DNA of 64,000 bases, from positions 1-64,000 of the forward strand of contig NZ_FNYV01000013.1 in the NCBI RefSeq assembly GCF_900109115.1. The letters are read 5' to 3'. The first letter of the stretch is position 1, and every line of letters begins with the position of its first letter. The notes under the pieces were generated by a model that was not told the origin of the DNA, did no database searches, and worked only from the letters and a program-made list of their open reading frames with translations. Origin of the DNA: Micromonospora phaseoli. GTDB lineage: Bacteria > Actinomycetota > Actinomycetes > Mycobacteriales > Micromonosporaceae. Of this stretch, positions 55,199 through 63,979 are shown piece after piece. The position numbers were made by a program, and so were the translations under genes.

Positions 55199-57009
55199 CT
55201 GGGGTGCTGCGGGTGGGCAACGCCTCCGGCTTCTACGGCGACCGGTTCTCCGCCTGGCAGGAGATGCTCGACGGCGGCGAGCTGGACGTGCTGACCGGCG
55301 ACTACCTGGCCGAGTTGACCATGCTCATCCTCGGCCGGGACCGGATGCGCGACCCCGACCTCGGCTACGCGAGGACGTTCCTCCGACAACTGGAAGGCTG
55401 CCTGGGCACCGCGCTCGACCGGGGGGTCACGCTGGTCACCAACGCCGGTGGGCTCAACCCGGCCGGGTTGGCCGCCGCGATCCGCTCGCTCGCCGACCGG
55501 CTCGGCCTGCCCGTCCGGATCGGGTACGTCGAGGGCGACGCCCTGGCCCGGCCGGACGCGCTCACCGCCAACGCGTACCTCGGTGCGTTCGGCGTCGCCG
55601 CCTGCCTCGACGCCGGGGCGGATGTCGTGGTGACCGGCCGGGTCACCGACGCCTCGCTGGTCGTCGGCCCGGCCATCGCCCGCTTCGGCTGGCGGCGCGA
55701 GGATCTCGACGCGCTGGCCGGCGCCACCGTCGCCGGCCATCTGATCGAGTGCGGGGCCCAGGTCACCGGCGGCAACTTCAGCTTCTTCACCGAGCTGCCC
55801 GACCGGGGGCACCGGCCGGGCTTCCCGATCGTGGAGCTGCACCCGGACGGCTCCGCGGTGCTCACCAAGCATGCCGGCACCGGCGGGGCGGTCACCGTCG
55901 AGACGGTCACCGCCCAACTGCTGTACGAGGTGGGCGGGCCGGCCTACCTCGGGCCGGACGTGGTGACCCGGCTGGACACGGTGCGGTTGGGCCAGGACGG
56001 GCCGGACCGGGTACGCGTCTCCGGCGTCCGTGGCACACCCCCACCGGAGACGCTCAAGGTCGGCGTCAACAACCTGGGCGGCTTCCGTAACTCGATGACC
56101 TTCGTGCTCTGCGGGCTCGACATCCCGGCCAAGGCGGCCCTGGTCCGGGGGCAGTTGGAGGAGGCGGTCGGCAAGGAGGGGCTGGAGTTCACGCTGGCCC
56201 GCACCGACCACCCCGACGCCACCGACACCGAGTCGGCGAGCGCGCTGCTGCACGTACATTTGCGCGACGGTGACAAGGCGCGGGCCGGGCGGGCCTTCTC
56301 GGCGGCGGCGGTGGAACTGGCGCTGGCCTCCTACCCGGGCTGCACGCTGACCACGCTGCCCGGTGACGCCACCCCGTACGGTGTCTTCACCGCCGAGACG
56401 GTGCCGCAGGACGCCGTCGCCCATGTCGCCGTGCTGCCGGACGGCACCCGGCGACCGATCGCCGCACCGCCGGTGACGTGTTTGCCGGGGCCCCCTGTAC
56501 AACACCAGGCGTTAACCGGGGGCCCCTCCTCACCCGCCGGCGGCGCGAGTCGGCGGGCGCCGCTGGGCGAATTGGTCGGGGCGCGTTCGGGAGACAAGGG
56601 CGGCGACGCGAACCTCGGTGTCTGGGCACGTACGGACGCGACCTGGGCCTGGTTGCGCGGCTGGCTCACCGTGCAGCGGCTGGCCGAGCTACTGCCGGAG
56701 ACCGCCCCGCTGGCCGTGGCCCGGTACGAGCTGCCGAACCTGCGGGCGGTCAACTTCGTGATCGAAGGGCTGCTCGGGCAGGGGGTGGCCGCCTCCACCA
56801 GGTTCGATCCGCAGGCCAAGGCGCTCGGTGAGCTGCTCCGCTCCCGGATCGTCGACCTGCCCGCGGAGCTGCCCCTCGGGCCGCCCGCCGCCGAACCGGC
56901 GTCGACCACCCCGCCCACGCCCGCCGCCGAACCGGCGTCGACCACCCCGCCCACGCCCGCCGCCGAACCGGCGTCGACCACCTCGCCCACCGGACAGGTG
57001 CGGCCGTGA
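55195..57009 (+). CDS. Acyclic terpene utilisation AtuA-family protein with inserted repeat
   Basis: The 604-residue protein starts at ATG 55195 inside the preceding stop. Residues 1-425 match the AtuA/DUF1446 domain (VGNASGFYGDR, TNAGGLNP, GRVTDASLVVGPAI, HLIECGAQVTGGNFSFF, VGVNNLGGFRNSM). A shorter C-terminal domain follows (LVGARSGDKGGDANLGVWAR to NFVIEGLLGQGV). The linker is encoded by a structured GGGGCCC repeat (56484-56528), adding about 17 residues and TTA codon 440. The C-terminus is three copies of a 12-residue Ala/Pro/Thr unit. AtuA is needed for citronellol/geraniol catabolism in Pseudomonas, but its exact activity is not established. Confidence 0.88.
   Translation: MTGVLRVGNASGFYGDRFSAWQEMLDGGELDVLTGDYLAELTMLILGRDRMRDPDLGYARTFLRQLEGCLGTALDRGVTLVTNAGGLNPAGLAAAIRSLADRLGLPVRIGYVEGDALARPDALTANAYLGAFGVAACLDAGADVVVTGRVTDASLVVGPAIARFGWRREDLDALAGATVAGHLIECGAQVTGGNFSFFTELPDRGHRPGFPIVELHPDGSAVLTKHAGTGGAVTVETVTAQLLYEVGGPAYLGPDVVTRLDTVRLGQDGPDRVRVSGVRGTPPPETLKVGVNNLGGFRNSMTFVLCGLDIPAKAALVRGQLEEAVGKEGLEFTLARTDHPDATDTESASALLHVHLRDGDKARAGRAFSAAAVELALASYPGCTLTTLPGDATPYGVFTAETVPQDAVAHVAVLPDGTRRPIAAPPVTCLPGPPVQHQALTGGPSSPAGGASRRAPLGELVGARSGDKGGDANLGVWARTDATWAWLRGWLTVQRLAELLPETAPLAVARYELPNLRAVNFVIEGLLGQGVAASTRFDPQAKALGELLRSRIVDLPAELPLGPPAAEPASTTPPTPAAEPASTTPPTPAAEPASTTSPTGQVRP
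56484..56528 (+). repeat. Paired GGGGCCC structured repeat inside the AtuA gene
   Basis: GGGGCCCCC (56487-56495) can pair with GGGGGCCCC (56518-56526), and between them CCTG pairs with CAGG. The layout equals the element by panD, where the inner stem is CCTC/GAGG, so the stems differ in sequence but keep pairing. Right flanks share AGGCGTTAA. The element keeps the reading frame open. Confidence 0.75.
56887..56994 (+). repeat. Three 36-bp tandem repeats at the 3' end of the AtuA gene
   Basis: Units 56887-56922, 56923-56958 and 56959-56994 encode AAEPASTTPPTP twice and then AAEPASTTSPTG. The first two are essentially identical. They form a Pro/Thr-rich flexible tail just before the stop and may vary in number between strains. 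Confidence 0.9.
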
Positions 57010-58145
57010 CCATCGTGGACACGCCGGAGCGCCGGCAGCTGCGTGAGCTGACCCGGGCCTTCGTGACCCGGGAGGTGCTGCCGCACCTCGCCGACTGGGA
57101 GCGGGCCGGCGAGGTACCCCGTGAGCTGCACGCCAGTGCCGCGACCGTCGGCCTGCTCGGCATCGGTTTTCCCGAGTCGGTGGGCGGCAGCGGCGGCGAC
57201 CTGCTCGATTCGATCATCGTCACCGAGGAGATCATCCGATCCGGCGGCTCGTCGGGGCTGGTCGCCGCCCTCTTCACGCACGGCATCGCGCTGCCACACC
57301 TGGTCGCCACCGCCGAAGCGCACCTGATCGACCGGTACGCCCGGCCCACGCTGGCCGGTTCGATGATCGGCGCCCTGGCGATCACCGAACCGGATGCCGG
57401 CTCCGATGTGGCGAGCATCCGCACCCACGCCCGCCGCGACGGCGACCACTACGTGGTGAACGGCGCGAAGACCTACATCACCAGCGGCGTACGGGCCGAC
57501 TTCGTGACCACCGCGGTCTGCACCGGATTTCCGGGCGACGGCTCGCTGAGCCTGCTGGTGATCGACAAGAGCACGCCCGGGTTCACCGTCGGCCGTCGGC
57601 TGGAGAAGCTGGGCTGGCACTGCTCGGACACCGCCGAACTCTCCTTCGTCGACGTACGCGTGCCGGTGGCGAACCGGATCGGCGAGGAGAACACCGCCTT
57701 CCTCGCGATCATGCAGCAGTTCGCCGCCGAACGGCTCTCGCTGGCCACCCAGGCGTACGCCATCGCGCAGCGCTGCGTCGAGCTGACCGTGAACTGGTGC
57801 CGGGACCGGTCCACCTTCGGCCGGCCACTGGCCAGCCGACAGCTGGTCCGGCACCGGCTGGCCGAGATGCACACCCGGGCCGAGTCCGCCCGGGCGTACG
57901 TGCATCAGGTGGCCGCGCGGGTAGCCGCCGGCGAGCCGGTGGTGACCGAGGTGGCGATGGCGAAGAACGTGGCGGTGGCGGCCGGCGACTGGGTGGTCGA
58001 CCAGGCCCTGCAACTGCACGGCGGCTTCGGCTACCTGCGTGACGCCGAAGTGGAACGGCACTACCGGGACGCCCGGATCCTCGGCATCGGCGGTGGCACC
58101 ACCGAGATCATGAACGAGATCGTCGCGAAGGGCATGGGCCTATGA
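57006..58145 (+). CDS. Acyl-CoA dehydrogenase
   Basis: This FAD enzyme introduces an alpha-beta double bond into acyl-CoA. The 379 residues have AITEPDAGSDVASI, YITSGVRADF, LGWHCSDTAELSFVDVRVP and LHGGFGYLRDAEVERHYRDAR. The MCAD-position glutamate is absent (GIGGGTTEIM), while Glu242 in FAAERLSLA sits where isovaleryl-CoA and long-chain enzymes carry their base. So a branched substrate such as citronellyl- or isovaleryl-CoA is likely (inference). GTG 57006 overlaps the previous stop by four bases. Confidence 0.92.
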   Translation: MTIVDTPERRQLRELTRAFVTREVLPHLADWERAGEVPRELHASAATVGLLGIGFPESVGGSGGDLLDSIIVTEEIIRSGGSSGLVAALFTHGIALPHLVATAEAHLIDRYARPTLAGSMIGALAITEPDAGSDVASIRTHARRDGDHYVVNGAKTYITSGVRADFVTTAVCTGFPGDGSLSLLVIDKSTPGFTVGRRLEKLGWHCSDTAELSFVDVRVPVANRIGEENTAFLAIMQQFAAERLSLATQAYAIAQRCVELTVNWCRDRSTFGRPLASRQLVRHRLAEMHTRAESARAYVHQVAARVAAGEPVVTEVAMAKNVAVAAGDWVVDQALQLHGGFGYLRDAEVERHYRDARILGIGGGTTEIMNEIVAKGMGL

Positions 58146-59743
58146 CCACGTTGGAGAGCACGGTCGACCCCGCCGCGCCGGCGCACCGGGCCAACCGGGA
58201 GGCGCTGCTGGAACGCCTCGCCGAGTTGGACACCGCGCTGGACCAGGCGCGCCAGGGCGGCGGCGAGAAGTACGTGACCCGGCACCACAAGCGCGGCAAG
58301 CTGCTTCCCCGGGAGCGCATCGAGCTGCTGCTGGACCAGGACAGCCCGTTCCTGGAGCTGTCGCCGGCGGCGGCGTACGGCACGGACTTTCCGGTCGGGG
58401 CCAGCGTGGTGACCGGGATCGGCGTGGTCGAGGGCGTCGAGTGCCTGATCGTCGCCAACGATCCGACGGTACGCGGCGGCGCGGTCAACCCGTGGTCGCT
58501 CGCCAAGACCCGGCGGGCCGGCGAGATCGCCCTGGCAAACCGGCTGCCGATGGTCAACCTGGTCGAGTCGGCCGGCGCCGACCTGCCCACCCAGGCGGAG
58601 ATCTTCATTCCGGGCGGACGGGTGTTCCGCGACCTGACCCGGCTCTCGGCCGAGAAGATCCCCACGGTCAGCGTGGTCTTCGGCAACGCCACCGCCGGCG
58701 GCGCCTACGTGCCCGGGATGTCGGACTTCACCATCATGATCCGGGAACGGTCGCAGGTCTACCTGGCCGGGCCGCCGCTGGTGAAGATGGCCACCGGCGA
58801 GGACGCCGACGACGAGTCGCTGGGCGGCGCGGCCATGCACGCCACCAAGTCCGGCCTGGCCGACTTTCTCGCGGCCGACGAGCGGGACGGCATCCGGCTG
58901 GCCCGACAGTGCGTACGCCGACTCAACTGGCGTAAGCGGGGTCCGGCACCGCGCAACCCGATACCGCGACCGCCGAAGTACGACCCGGAGGAGTTGCTCG
59001 GCATCGTCAGTGCCGACCTCAAGGTGCCGTTCGATCCGCGTGACGTGCTGGCCCGGGTCCTCGACGGCAGCGAGTTCGACGAGTTCAAGCCGGCCTACGG
59101 CACCGCGCTGGTCACCGGCTGGGGCGAGCTGCACGGATATCCGGTCGGCGTGCTGGCCAACGCCCGGGGCGTGCTGTTCAGCGATGAGGCGCAGAAAGCC
59201 ACCCAGTTCATCCAGCTCGCCAACGCCGCCGACACTCCGCTGATCTTCCTCCAGAACACCACCGGCTACATGGTCGGCACTGAGTACGAGCAGCGCGGCA
59301 TCATCAAACACGGCGCCCTGATGATCAATGCCGTGTCGAACTCGAAGGTGCCGCACCTGACGGTCAACCTGGGTGCCTCGTACGGCGCGGGCAACTACGG
59401 CATGTGCGGCCGGGCGTACGAGCCGCGTTTCCTGTTCACCTGGCCGAACGCGCGCTCGGCGGTGATGGGCCCGGCGCAGCTGGCCGGGGTGCTGTCCATC
59501 GTGGCCCGGCAGGCCGCCGCCGCCCGCGGCCACGAGTTCGACGAGGACTCCGACAAGGCGATGCGGATGATGGTCGAGCAGCAGATCGAGTCGCAGTCCG
59601 GCGCGCTCTTCCTCTCCGGCCGGCTCTACGACGACGGGGTGATCGACCCCCGGGACACCCGTACCGTCCTCGGCCTCTGCCTGTCCGCCGTCCACAACGC
59701 ACCGGTGAAGGGCGCCGACGGCTTCGGCGTCTTCCGGATGTAG
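58142..59743 (+). CDS. Acyl-CoA carboxylase, carboxyltransferase (beta) subunit
   Basis: The 533-residue protein moves carboxyl from biotin to an acyl-CoA. It has YVTRHHKRGKLLPRERIELL, GGAVNPWSLAKTRRAGEIA, SVVFGNATAGGAYVPGMSDF, GGAAMHATKSGLADFLAADE and QNTTGYMVGTEYEQRGIIKHGA, all standard for methylcrotonyl/geranyl-CoA carboxylases. The NTTGYMVG segment is typical of that subgroup rather than propionyl-CoA carboxylase. Its ATG overlaps the previous stop. With the next gene it forms a two-subunit enzyme. Choice between methylcrotonyl-CoA and geranyl-CoA is open. Confidence 0.94.
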   Translation: MTTLESTVDPAAPAHRANREALLERLAELDTALDQARQGGGEKYVTRHHKRGKLLPRERIELLLDQDSPFLELSPAAAYGTDFPVGASVVTGIGVVEGVECLIVANDPTVRGGAVNPWSLAKTRRAGEIALANRLPMVNLVESAGADLPTQAEIFIPGGRVFRDLTRLSAEKIPTVSVVFGNATAGGAYVPGMSDFTIMIRERSQVYLAGPPLVKMATGEDADDESLGGAAMHATKSGLADFLAADERDGIRLARQCVRRLNWRKRGPAPRNPIPRPPKYDPEELLGIVSADLKVPFDPRDVLARVLDGSEFDEFKPAYGTALVTGWGELHGYPVGVLANARGVLFSDEAQKATQFIQLANAADTPLIFLQNTTGYMVGTEYEQRGIIKHGALMINAVSNSKVPHLTVNLGASYGAGNYGMCGRAYEPRFLFTWPNARSAVMGPAQLAGVLSIVARQAAAARGHEFDEDSDKAMRMMVEQQIESQSGALFLSGRLYDDGVIDPRDTRTVLGLCLSAVHNAPVKGADGFGVFRM

Positions 59744-59755
59744 GAGACCTTCCAC

Positions 59756-61735
59756 ATGATTTCCAGATTGCTGGTGGCCAACCGTGGGGAGATCGCCCGT
59801 CGGGTCTTCGCCACCTGTCGGGCGCTGGGTGTCGAGACGGTCGCCGTGCACTCCGACGCGGACGCCGACGCGCCCTTCGTCGCCGAGGCCGACCACGCGG
59901 TCCGGCTGCCGGGAAACACACCCGTCGAGACGTACCTGCGGATCGAGGCGATCCTGGACGCGGCCCGCCGGTCCGGCGCGGACGCCATCCACCCGGGCTA
60001 CGGCTTCCTCGCCGAGAACGCCGACTTCGCCGCGGCGGTGACCGATGCCGGGCTGACCTGGGTCGGTCCGCCCGCGAAGGCGATCGCCGCGATGGGTGAC
60101 AAGCTGGCCGCCAAGGCGCTGCTCGCCGACGCGGGCGTACCGATGCTGCCCAGCTGGACCGACCCGGAGCAGGTCACCGGCTTTCCGGTGCTGGTCAAGG
60201 CGTCCGCCGGGGGCGGCGGTCGCGGCATGCGGATCGTCCGCGACGCCGGTGGGCTCGCCGAGGCCGTCGCGAGCGCGCGCCGTGAGGCGGCTGCGGCCTT
60301 CGGCGACGGCACGGTCTTCATCGAGCGGTACGTCGAGCGTGGCCGGCACGTCGAGGTGCAGATCGTCGGCGACCGGCACGGCACGGTGCTGGCCCTCGGT
60401 GAGCGCGACTGCTCGATCCAGCGCCGGCACCAGAAGATCGTCGAGGAGGCGCCGGCAATCGTCGTCACGGAGCTGCGGCAGCGGCTGCACGCGGCGGCGG
60501 TCGCCGCCGGCCAGGCGGTCGACTACCTGGGCGCGGGCACGGTGGAGTTCCTGCTCGCCCCGGACGGCGAGTTCTACTTCCTGGAGATGAACACCCGTCT
60601 TCAGGTGGAGCATCCGGTCACCGAGGCGGTGACCGGGCTGGACCTTGTCCGGCTGCAGTTGCTGGTCGCCGAGGGCGAGCCGCTGCCGCTGGCGGCGACT
60701 CCGCCGGTCGAGGGCCACGCGATCGAGGTACGCCTCTGCGCCGAGGATCCGACCCAGGGTTTCCGTCCGGCCGCCGGCACCCTGCACCGCTTCACTGTTC
60801 CCGGGGTCGTCGGCGAGTTCACCCCGACGCGCGGCCTGCGGCTCGACTCCGGTGTGCTGGGCGGCTCGACGGTGGGTGTCCACTACGACTCGATGCTGGC
60901 CAAGCTGGTCGCCTGGGCACCCACCCGCGCCGGGGCCACCCGTATCCTGGCCGCCGCGCTTGCCCGCGCCGAGCTGCACGGCGTCACCACCAACCGCGAC
61001 CTGCTGGTCCGGGTGCTGCGCAGCAGGGAGTTCGGCGCGGCCGAGGTCGACACCGGTTTCCTGGACCGGCACCCCGAGGTCTTCGCCGCACTGCTGCCGG
61101 CCGGTGAACTTCCGCTGGCCGCCCTGGCCGCCGCGCTCGCGTCGGCCGCTGACCGCCGCGTCGCCGCCCGGGTGCTCACCGGGCTCCCCTCGGGCTGGCG
61201 CAACGTGCCCGCCTTCCCGCAGGTCGCTCGCTTCGCCGGCCCCGACGGCGGCGAGATCGAGGTCCGGTACCGCCTGGACCGCACCGGCGGTCTCGCCGAG
61301 TGGTCGACGTCGACGGGCAGCGAGCCACCGCCGACGGTCACCCTGGTCGGGGCCACCGGGCAGCGGGTGGTGCTCGACGTCGACGGGGTACGGCGGGCGT
61401 ACCGCGTACACCGGGTCGGGCCGGAGGTGTTCGTGGACGGCCCGGACGGGGCGGCGAGCCTGGCCGAGCTGCCACGCTTCCCGCTGCCCGGCGCGGAGTT
61501 GGCCGCCGGATCGCTGCTGGCGCCACTGCCCGGCGCGGTGGCTCGGGTGCACGTCGAGGTCGGTCAGCGCGTCGCCGCCGGCGACCTGCTGCTGACCCTG
61601 GAAGCGATGAAGTTGGAACATCCCGTCCTCGCCCCGACCGGCGGCGTGGTAACCGAGCTGCCGGTGCTGGCCGGCGGGCAGGTCGACACTGGTGCGGTGC
61701 TGGCCGTGGTCGACCCTGTTGAGGAGGCATCGTGA
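59756..61735 (+). CDS. Acyl-CoA carboxylase, biotin carboxylase/carrier (alpha) subunit
   Basis: The 659-residue protein carboxylates its own biotin with ATP and bicarbonate. The biotin carboxylase part has ISRLLVANRGEIARR, HPGYGFLAENADFA, KASAGGGGRGMRIVR, ERDCSIQRRHQKIVEEAP and MNTRLQVEHPVTE. The C-terminal carrier has LEAMKLEHPV with the biotinylated Lys619. A BT-type linker of about 150 residues joins them. Length suits methylcrotonyl/geranyl-CoA carboxylase alpha subunits. The start has GGAGA upstream. Twelve bases follow the beta-subunit gene. Confidence 0.94.
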   Translation: MISRLLVANRGEIARRVFATCRALGVETVAVHSDADADAPFVAEADHAVRLPGNTPVETYLRIEAILDAARRSGADAIHPGYGFLAENADFAAAVTDAGLTWVGPPAKAIAAMGDKLAAKALLADAGVPMLPSWTDPEQVTGFPVLVKASAGGGGRGMRIVRDAGGLAEAVASARREAAAAFGDGTVFIERYVERGRHVEVQIVGDRHGTVLALGERDCSIQRRHQKIVEEAPAIVVTELRQRLHAAAVAAGQAVDYLGAGTVEFLLAPDGEFYFLEMNTRLQVEHPVTEAVTGLDLVRLQLLVAEGEPLPLAATPPVEGHAIEVRLCAEDPTQGFRPAAGTLHRFTVPGVVGEFTPTRGLRLDSGVLGGSTVGVHYDSMLAKLVAWAPTRAGATRILAAALARAELHGVTTNRDLLVRVLRSREFGAAEVDTGFLDRHPEVFAALLPAGELPLAALAAALASAADRRVAARVLTGLPSGWRNVPAFPQVARFAGPDGGEIEVRYRLDRTGGLAEWSTSTGSEPPPTVTLVGATGQRVVLDVDGVRRAYRVHRVGPEVFVDGPDGAASLAELPRFPLPGAELAAGSLLAPLPGAVARVHVEVGQRVAAGDLLLTLEAMKLEHPVLAPTGGVVTELPVLAGGQVDTGAVLAVVDPVEEAS

Positions 61736-62898
61736 TGAACTTCGACCTCACCGCGGAGCAGGACCAGCTCCGCGACGCGGTCCGATCGCTGGGCAGGCGG
61801 TACGGTCACCGCTACTTCGTGGAGAAGGCGAAGGCCGGCGAGCACACCACCGAGCTGTGGCACGAGGCCGGCCGGCTCGGCTACCTCGGTGTCAACATCC
61901 CCACCGAGTACGGCGGCGGGGGCGGCGGCATCACCGACCTGGCCATCGTCTGCGAGGAGTTGGCCGCCGCCGGCTGCCCGCTGCTGCTGCTCGTGGTCTC
62001 CCCCGCCATCGCTGCCACCGTGATCAACCGGCACGGCACCGAGGAGCAGCGCAAGCGTCACCTGCCCGGCCTCGCCGACGGCTCGCAGAAGATCGTCTTC
62101 GCGATCACCGAACCGGAGGCCGGCTCGAACTTCCACCGCCTCGCCACGACGGCCCGCCGCGACGGCGACGACTGGGTGCTGTCGGGCCGCAAGTGCTACA
62201 TCTCCGGCGTTGACGAGGCCGGTCATGTCCTCGTGGTGGCTCGTACCGAGGACACGGCGAGCGGGAAGCTGAAGCCCGCACTGTTCGTCGTGCCGACCGG
62301 AGCCGCCGGGATGACCTGGTCCAAGCTGGACATGGAGATCGTGTCCCCGGAGAACCAGTTCCTGCTCTACCTGGACGAGGTGCGGCTGCCCGCCGACGCG
62401 CTGGTCGGCGAGTCCCTGGACGCCGGCCTGCCGGCGCTGTTCTCCGGGCTGAACCCGGAGCGCATCACGGTCGCCGCGATGGGCGCCGGCACCGGCCGGT
62501 ACGCCATCGAGCGGGCTTCGGAGTACACCGCGACCCGGTCGGTGTGGGGCGGTCGGACCATCGGCTCGCACCAGGGCGTGTCACATCCGCTGGCGCACGC
62601 CGCGGTGCAGGTGGAGCTGGCCCGGCTGATGATCCAGAAGGCCGCGACCCTCTACGACGCCGGCCGCGACCTGGAGGCCGGCATCTCCGCCAACATGGCC
62701 AAGTACGCGGCCGGCGAGGCCGCGGCCCTCGCCGTCGACACGGCGGTGCAGGCGCTCGGCGGCGCCGGCATGACCACCGAGTACGGGGTGGCAACGCTGT
62801 TGGGGGCGGTCCGGGCGGGCCGGATCGCCCCGGTCAGCCGCGAGATGATCCTCAACTTCGTCGCCCAACACGTACTGGGTCAGGACAAGTCGTACTGA
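61735..62898 (+). CDS. Acyl-CoA dehydrogenase (second of the operon)
   Basis: ATG 61735 lies seven bases after GAGGAGG; GTG 61732 is too close to it. The 387 residues show NFDLTAEQDQLRDAVR, IPTEYGGGGGGITDLAIVCEEL, AITEPEAGSNFHRLATTARRDG, YISGVDEAGHVLVVARTED and ALGGAGMTTEYGVATLLGAVRAGRIAPVSREMI. The likely base is Glu in GLNPERITVAAM (about 242), as in branched-chain enzymes; the MCAD position reads VSREMI. It is the last gene of the catabolic operon and convergent with the gene downstream. Confidence 0.92.
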   Translation: MNFDLTAEQDQLRDAVRSLGRRYGHRYFVEKAKAGEHTTELWHEAGRLGYLGVNIPTEYGGGGGGITDLAIVCEELAAAGCPLLLLVVSPAIAATVINRHGTEEQRKRHLPGLADGSQKIVFAITEPEAGSNFHRLATTARRDGDDWVLSGRKCYISGVDEAGHVLVVARTEDTASGKLKPALFVVPTGAAGMTWSKLDMEIVSPENQFLLYLDEVRLPADALVGESLDAGLPALFSGLNPERITVAAMGAGTGRYAIERASEYTATRSVWGGRTIGSHQGVSHPLAHAAVQVELARLMIQKAATLYDAGRDLEAGISANMAKYAAGEAAALAVDTAVQALGGAGMTTEYGVATLLGAVRAGRIAPVSREMILNFVAQHVLGQDKSY

Positions 62899-62929
62899 GC
62901 GGAGCCTGACCGCCTGCGCCCCGGCACCG

Positions 62930-63979
62930 TCAACGGCAGGCGGCGTCCATCCGGTGGACCGGGCGTACCCGTCGTCCCAGCCCTTCCAGCAGCGAGTCCT
63001 CGACGTGGAAGTCGTGGATCCGCAGCTGGTGCCGGGGCAGCTCCTCCTCCGAGGGGCAGAGCACCTGGCCGCGTACCTGCTCGACCGGCACGTAGCGCAC
63101 CCCACCGCGCTCCTGAAGGATCACCATGTTGACATCGTCGGTGGTGACCACGTGCCCACGGATCTCCTCGGTCGCCTCGGCGGAGGTGCCGACGGTGGTC
63201 ACGGTGAGCGGCAGCACCGGCGTGCTGATCACCGGCAGCGCCGCCCACGCCAGCACCACCAGCACCGCGAGCTGGGTCACCGAGGCGAGCGGCCGGATCA
63301 CCACCCCGGGCAGCGGCCCGGCGACGAAGAGGGCCAGCAGCGGCGGTACGACCAGCAGCAGGATCGGCAGCGTCGCCCCCTCCCGCCAGGCGATGCGCAG
63401 CGTCGGCAGGAGCAGCCACAGGTAGCCGGCGTACCCCGCCGCGACGATCAGAGCGCGCACCACGGGGTGTTCGTGCAGGCGTTCCGGGCGGAGCTGGAAC
63501 GCCGCGGCCAAGGTGGGCAGCAGCAGTGGTAGGTACAGCAGCGGCCAGGTGACCAGGGCGATCAGGAAACTCGCCGTCACGAACCAGCTCGGCGTGATCT
63601 CCATCCACCGGGCCAGCAGCGGCCGGCGGGGCATTCCGTGCGCGCTGGCGGCGAGCACGCCGCCGAGTGCGAACACCGCGACCAGCACGGTGGAGAGCAG
63701 GCGGGCCGCCGTGGTGAGGAAGCCGGCGAGCAGGTTGACCGGCCCCACATTGGCTACCAGCAGCAGCGTCGTCTGCAGCTCACCGCCGGCCTCCACGCCG
63801 AGTCGCAGGACCGAGAAGATCGCCGGTACGCCGACCACGGCCGTCCAGAACGACTGGCTGGCCCGCGCCCGGCGCTCCACCTGGTCCCAGCCACCGGCCG
63901 CCGTCCCGGTCGGCTCGGCGGACGGTGGCCCGACGTCGGTGGCGGGTTCACTGCGAGTGGTCGCCGCCGCCGTGCTCAT
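62930..63979 (-). CDS. Multi-spanning membrane protein, unknown function
   Basis: I recognise no family. The 349 residues have a polar N-terminus (about 45), about six to seven hydrophobic helices between 45 and 265 (such as LLARWMEITPSWFVTASFLIAL, PILLLVVPPLLALFVAGPL and LAVLVVLAWAALPVI), and a soluble C-terminal domain of about 85 residues (TTVGTSAEATEEIRGHVVTTDD to VHRMDAACR). That domain contains VNMVILQERGGVRYVPVEQV, a strand-rich pattern. Start ATG 63979, near the window edge. Confidence 0.75.
   Translation of the reverse strand: MSTAAATTRSEPATDVGPPSAEPTGTAAGGWDQVERRARASQSFWTAVVGVPAIFSVLRLGVEAGGELQTTLLLVANVGPVNLLAGFLTTAARLLSTVLVAVFALGGVLAASAHGMPRRPLLARWMEITPSWFVTASFLIALVTWPLLYLPLLLPTLAAAFQLRPERLHEHPVVRALIVAAGYAGYLWLLLPTLRIAWREGATLPILLLVVPPLLALFVAGPLPGVVIRPLASVTQLAVLVVLAWAALPVISTPVLPLTVTTVGTSAEATEEIRGHVVTTDDVNMVILQERGGVRYVPVEQVRGQVLCPSEEELPRHQLRIHDFHVEDSLLEGLGRRVRPVHRMDAACR

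Noticed and set aside
58061..61621. 1186-codon minus-strand frame
   Set aside because: Antisense of the carboxylase genes, which match their families end to end.
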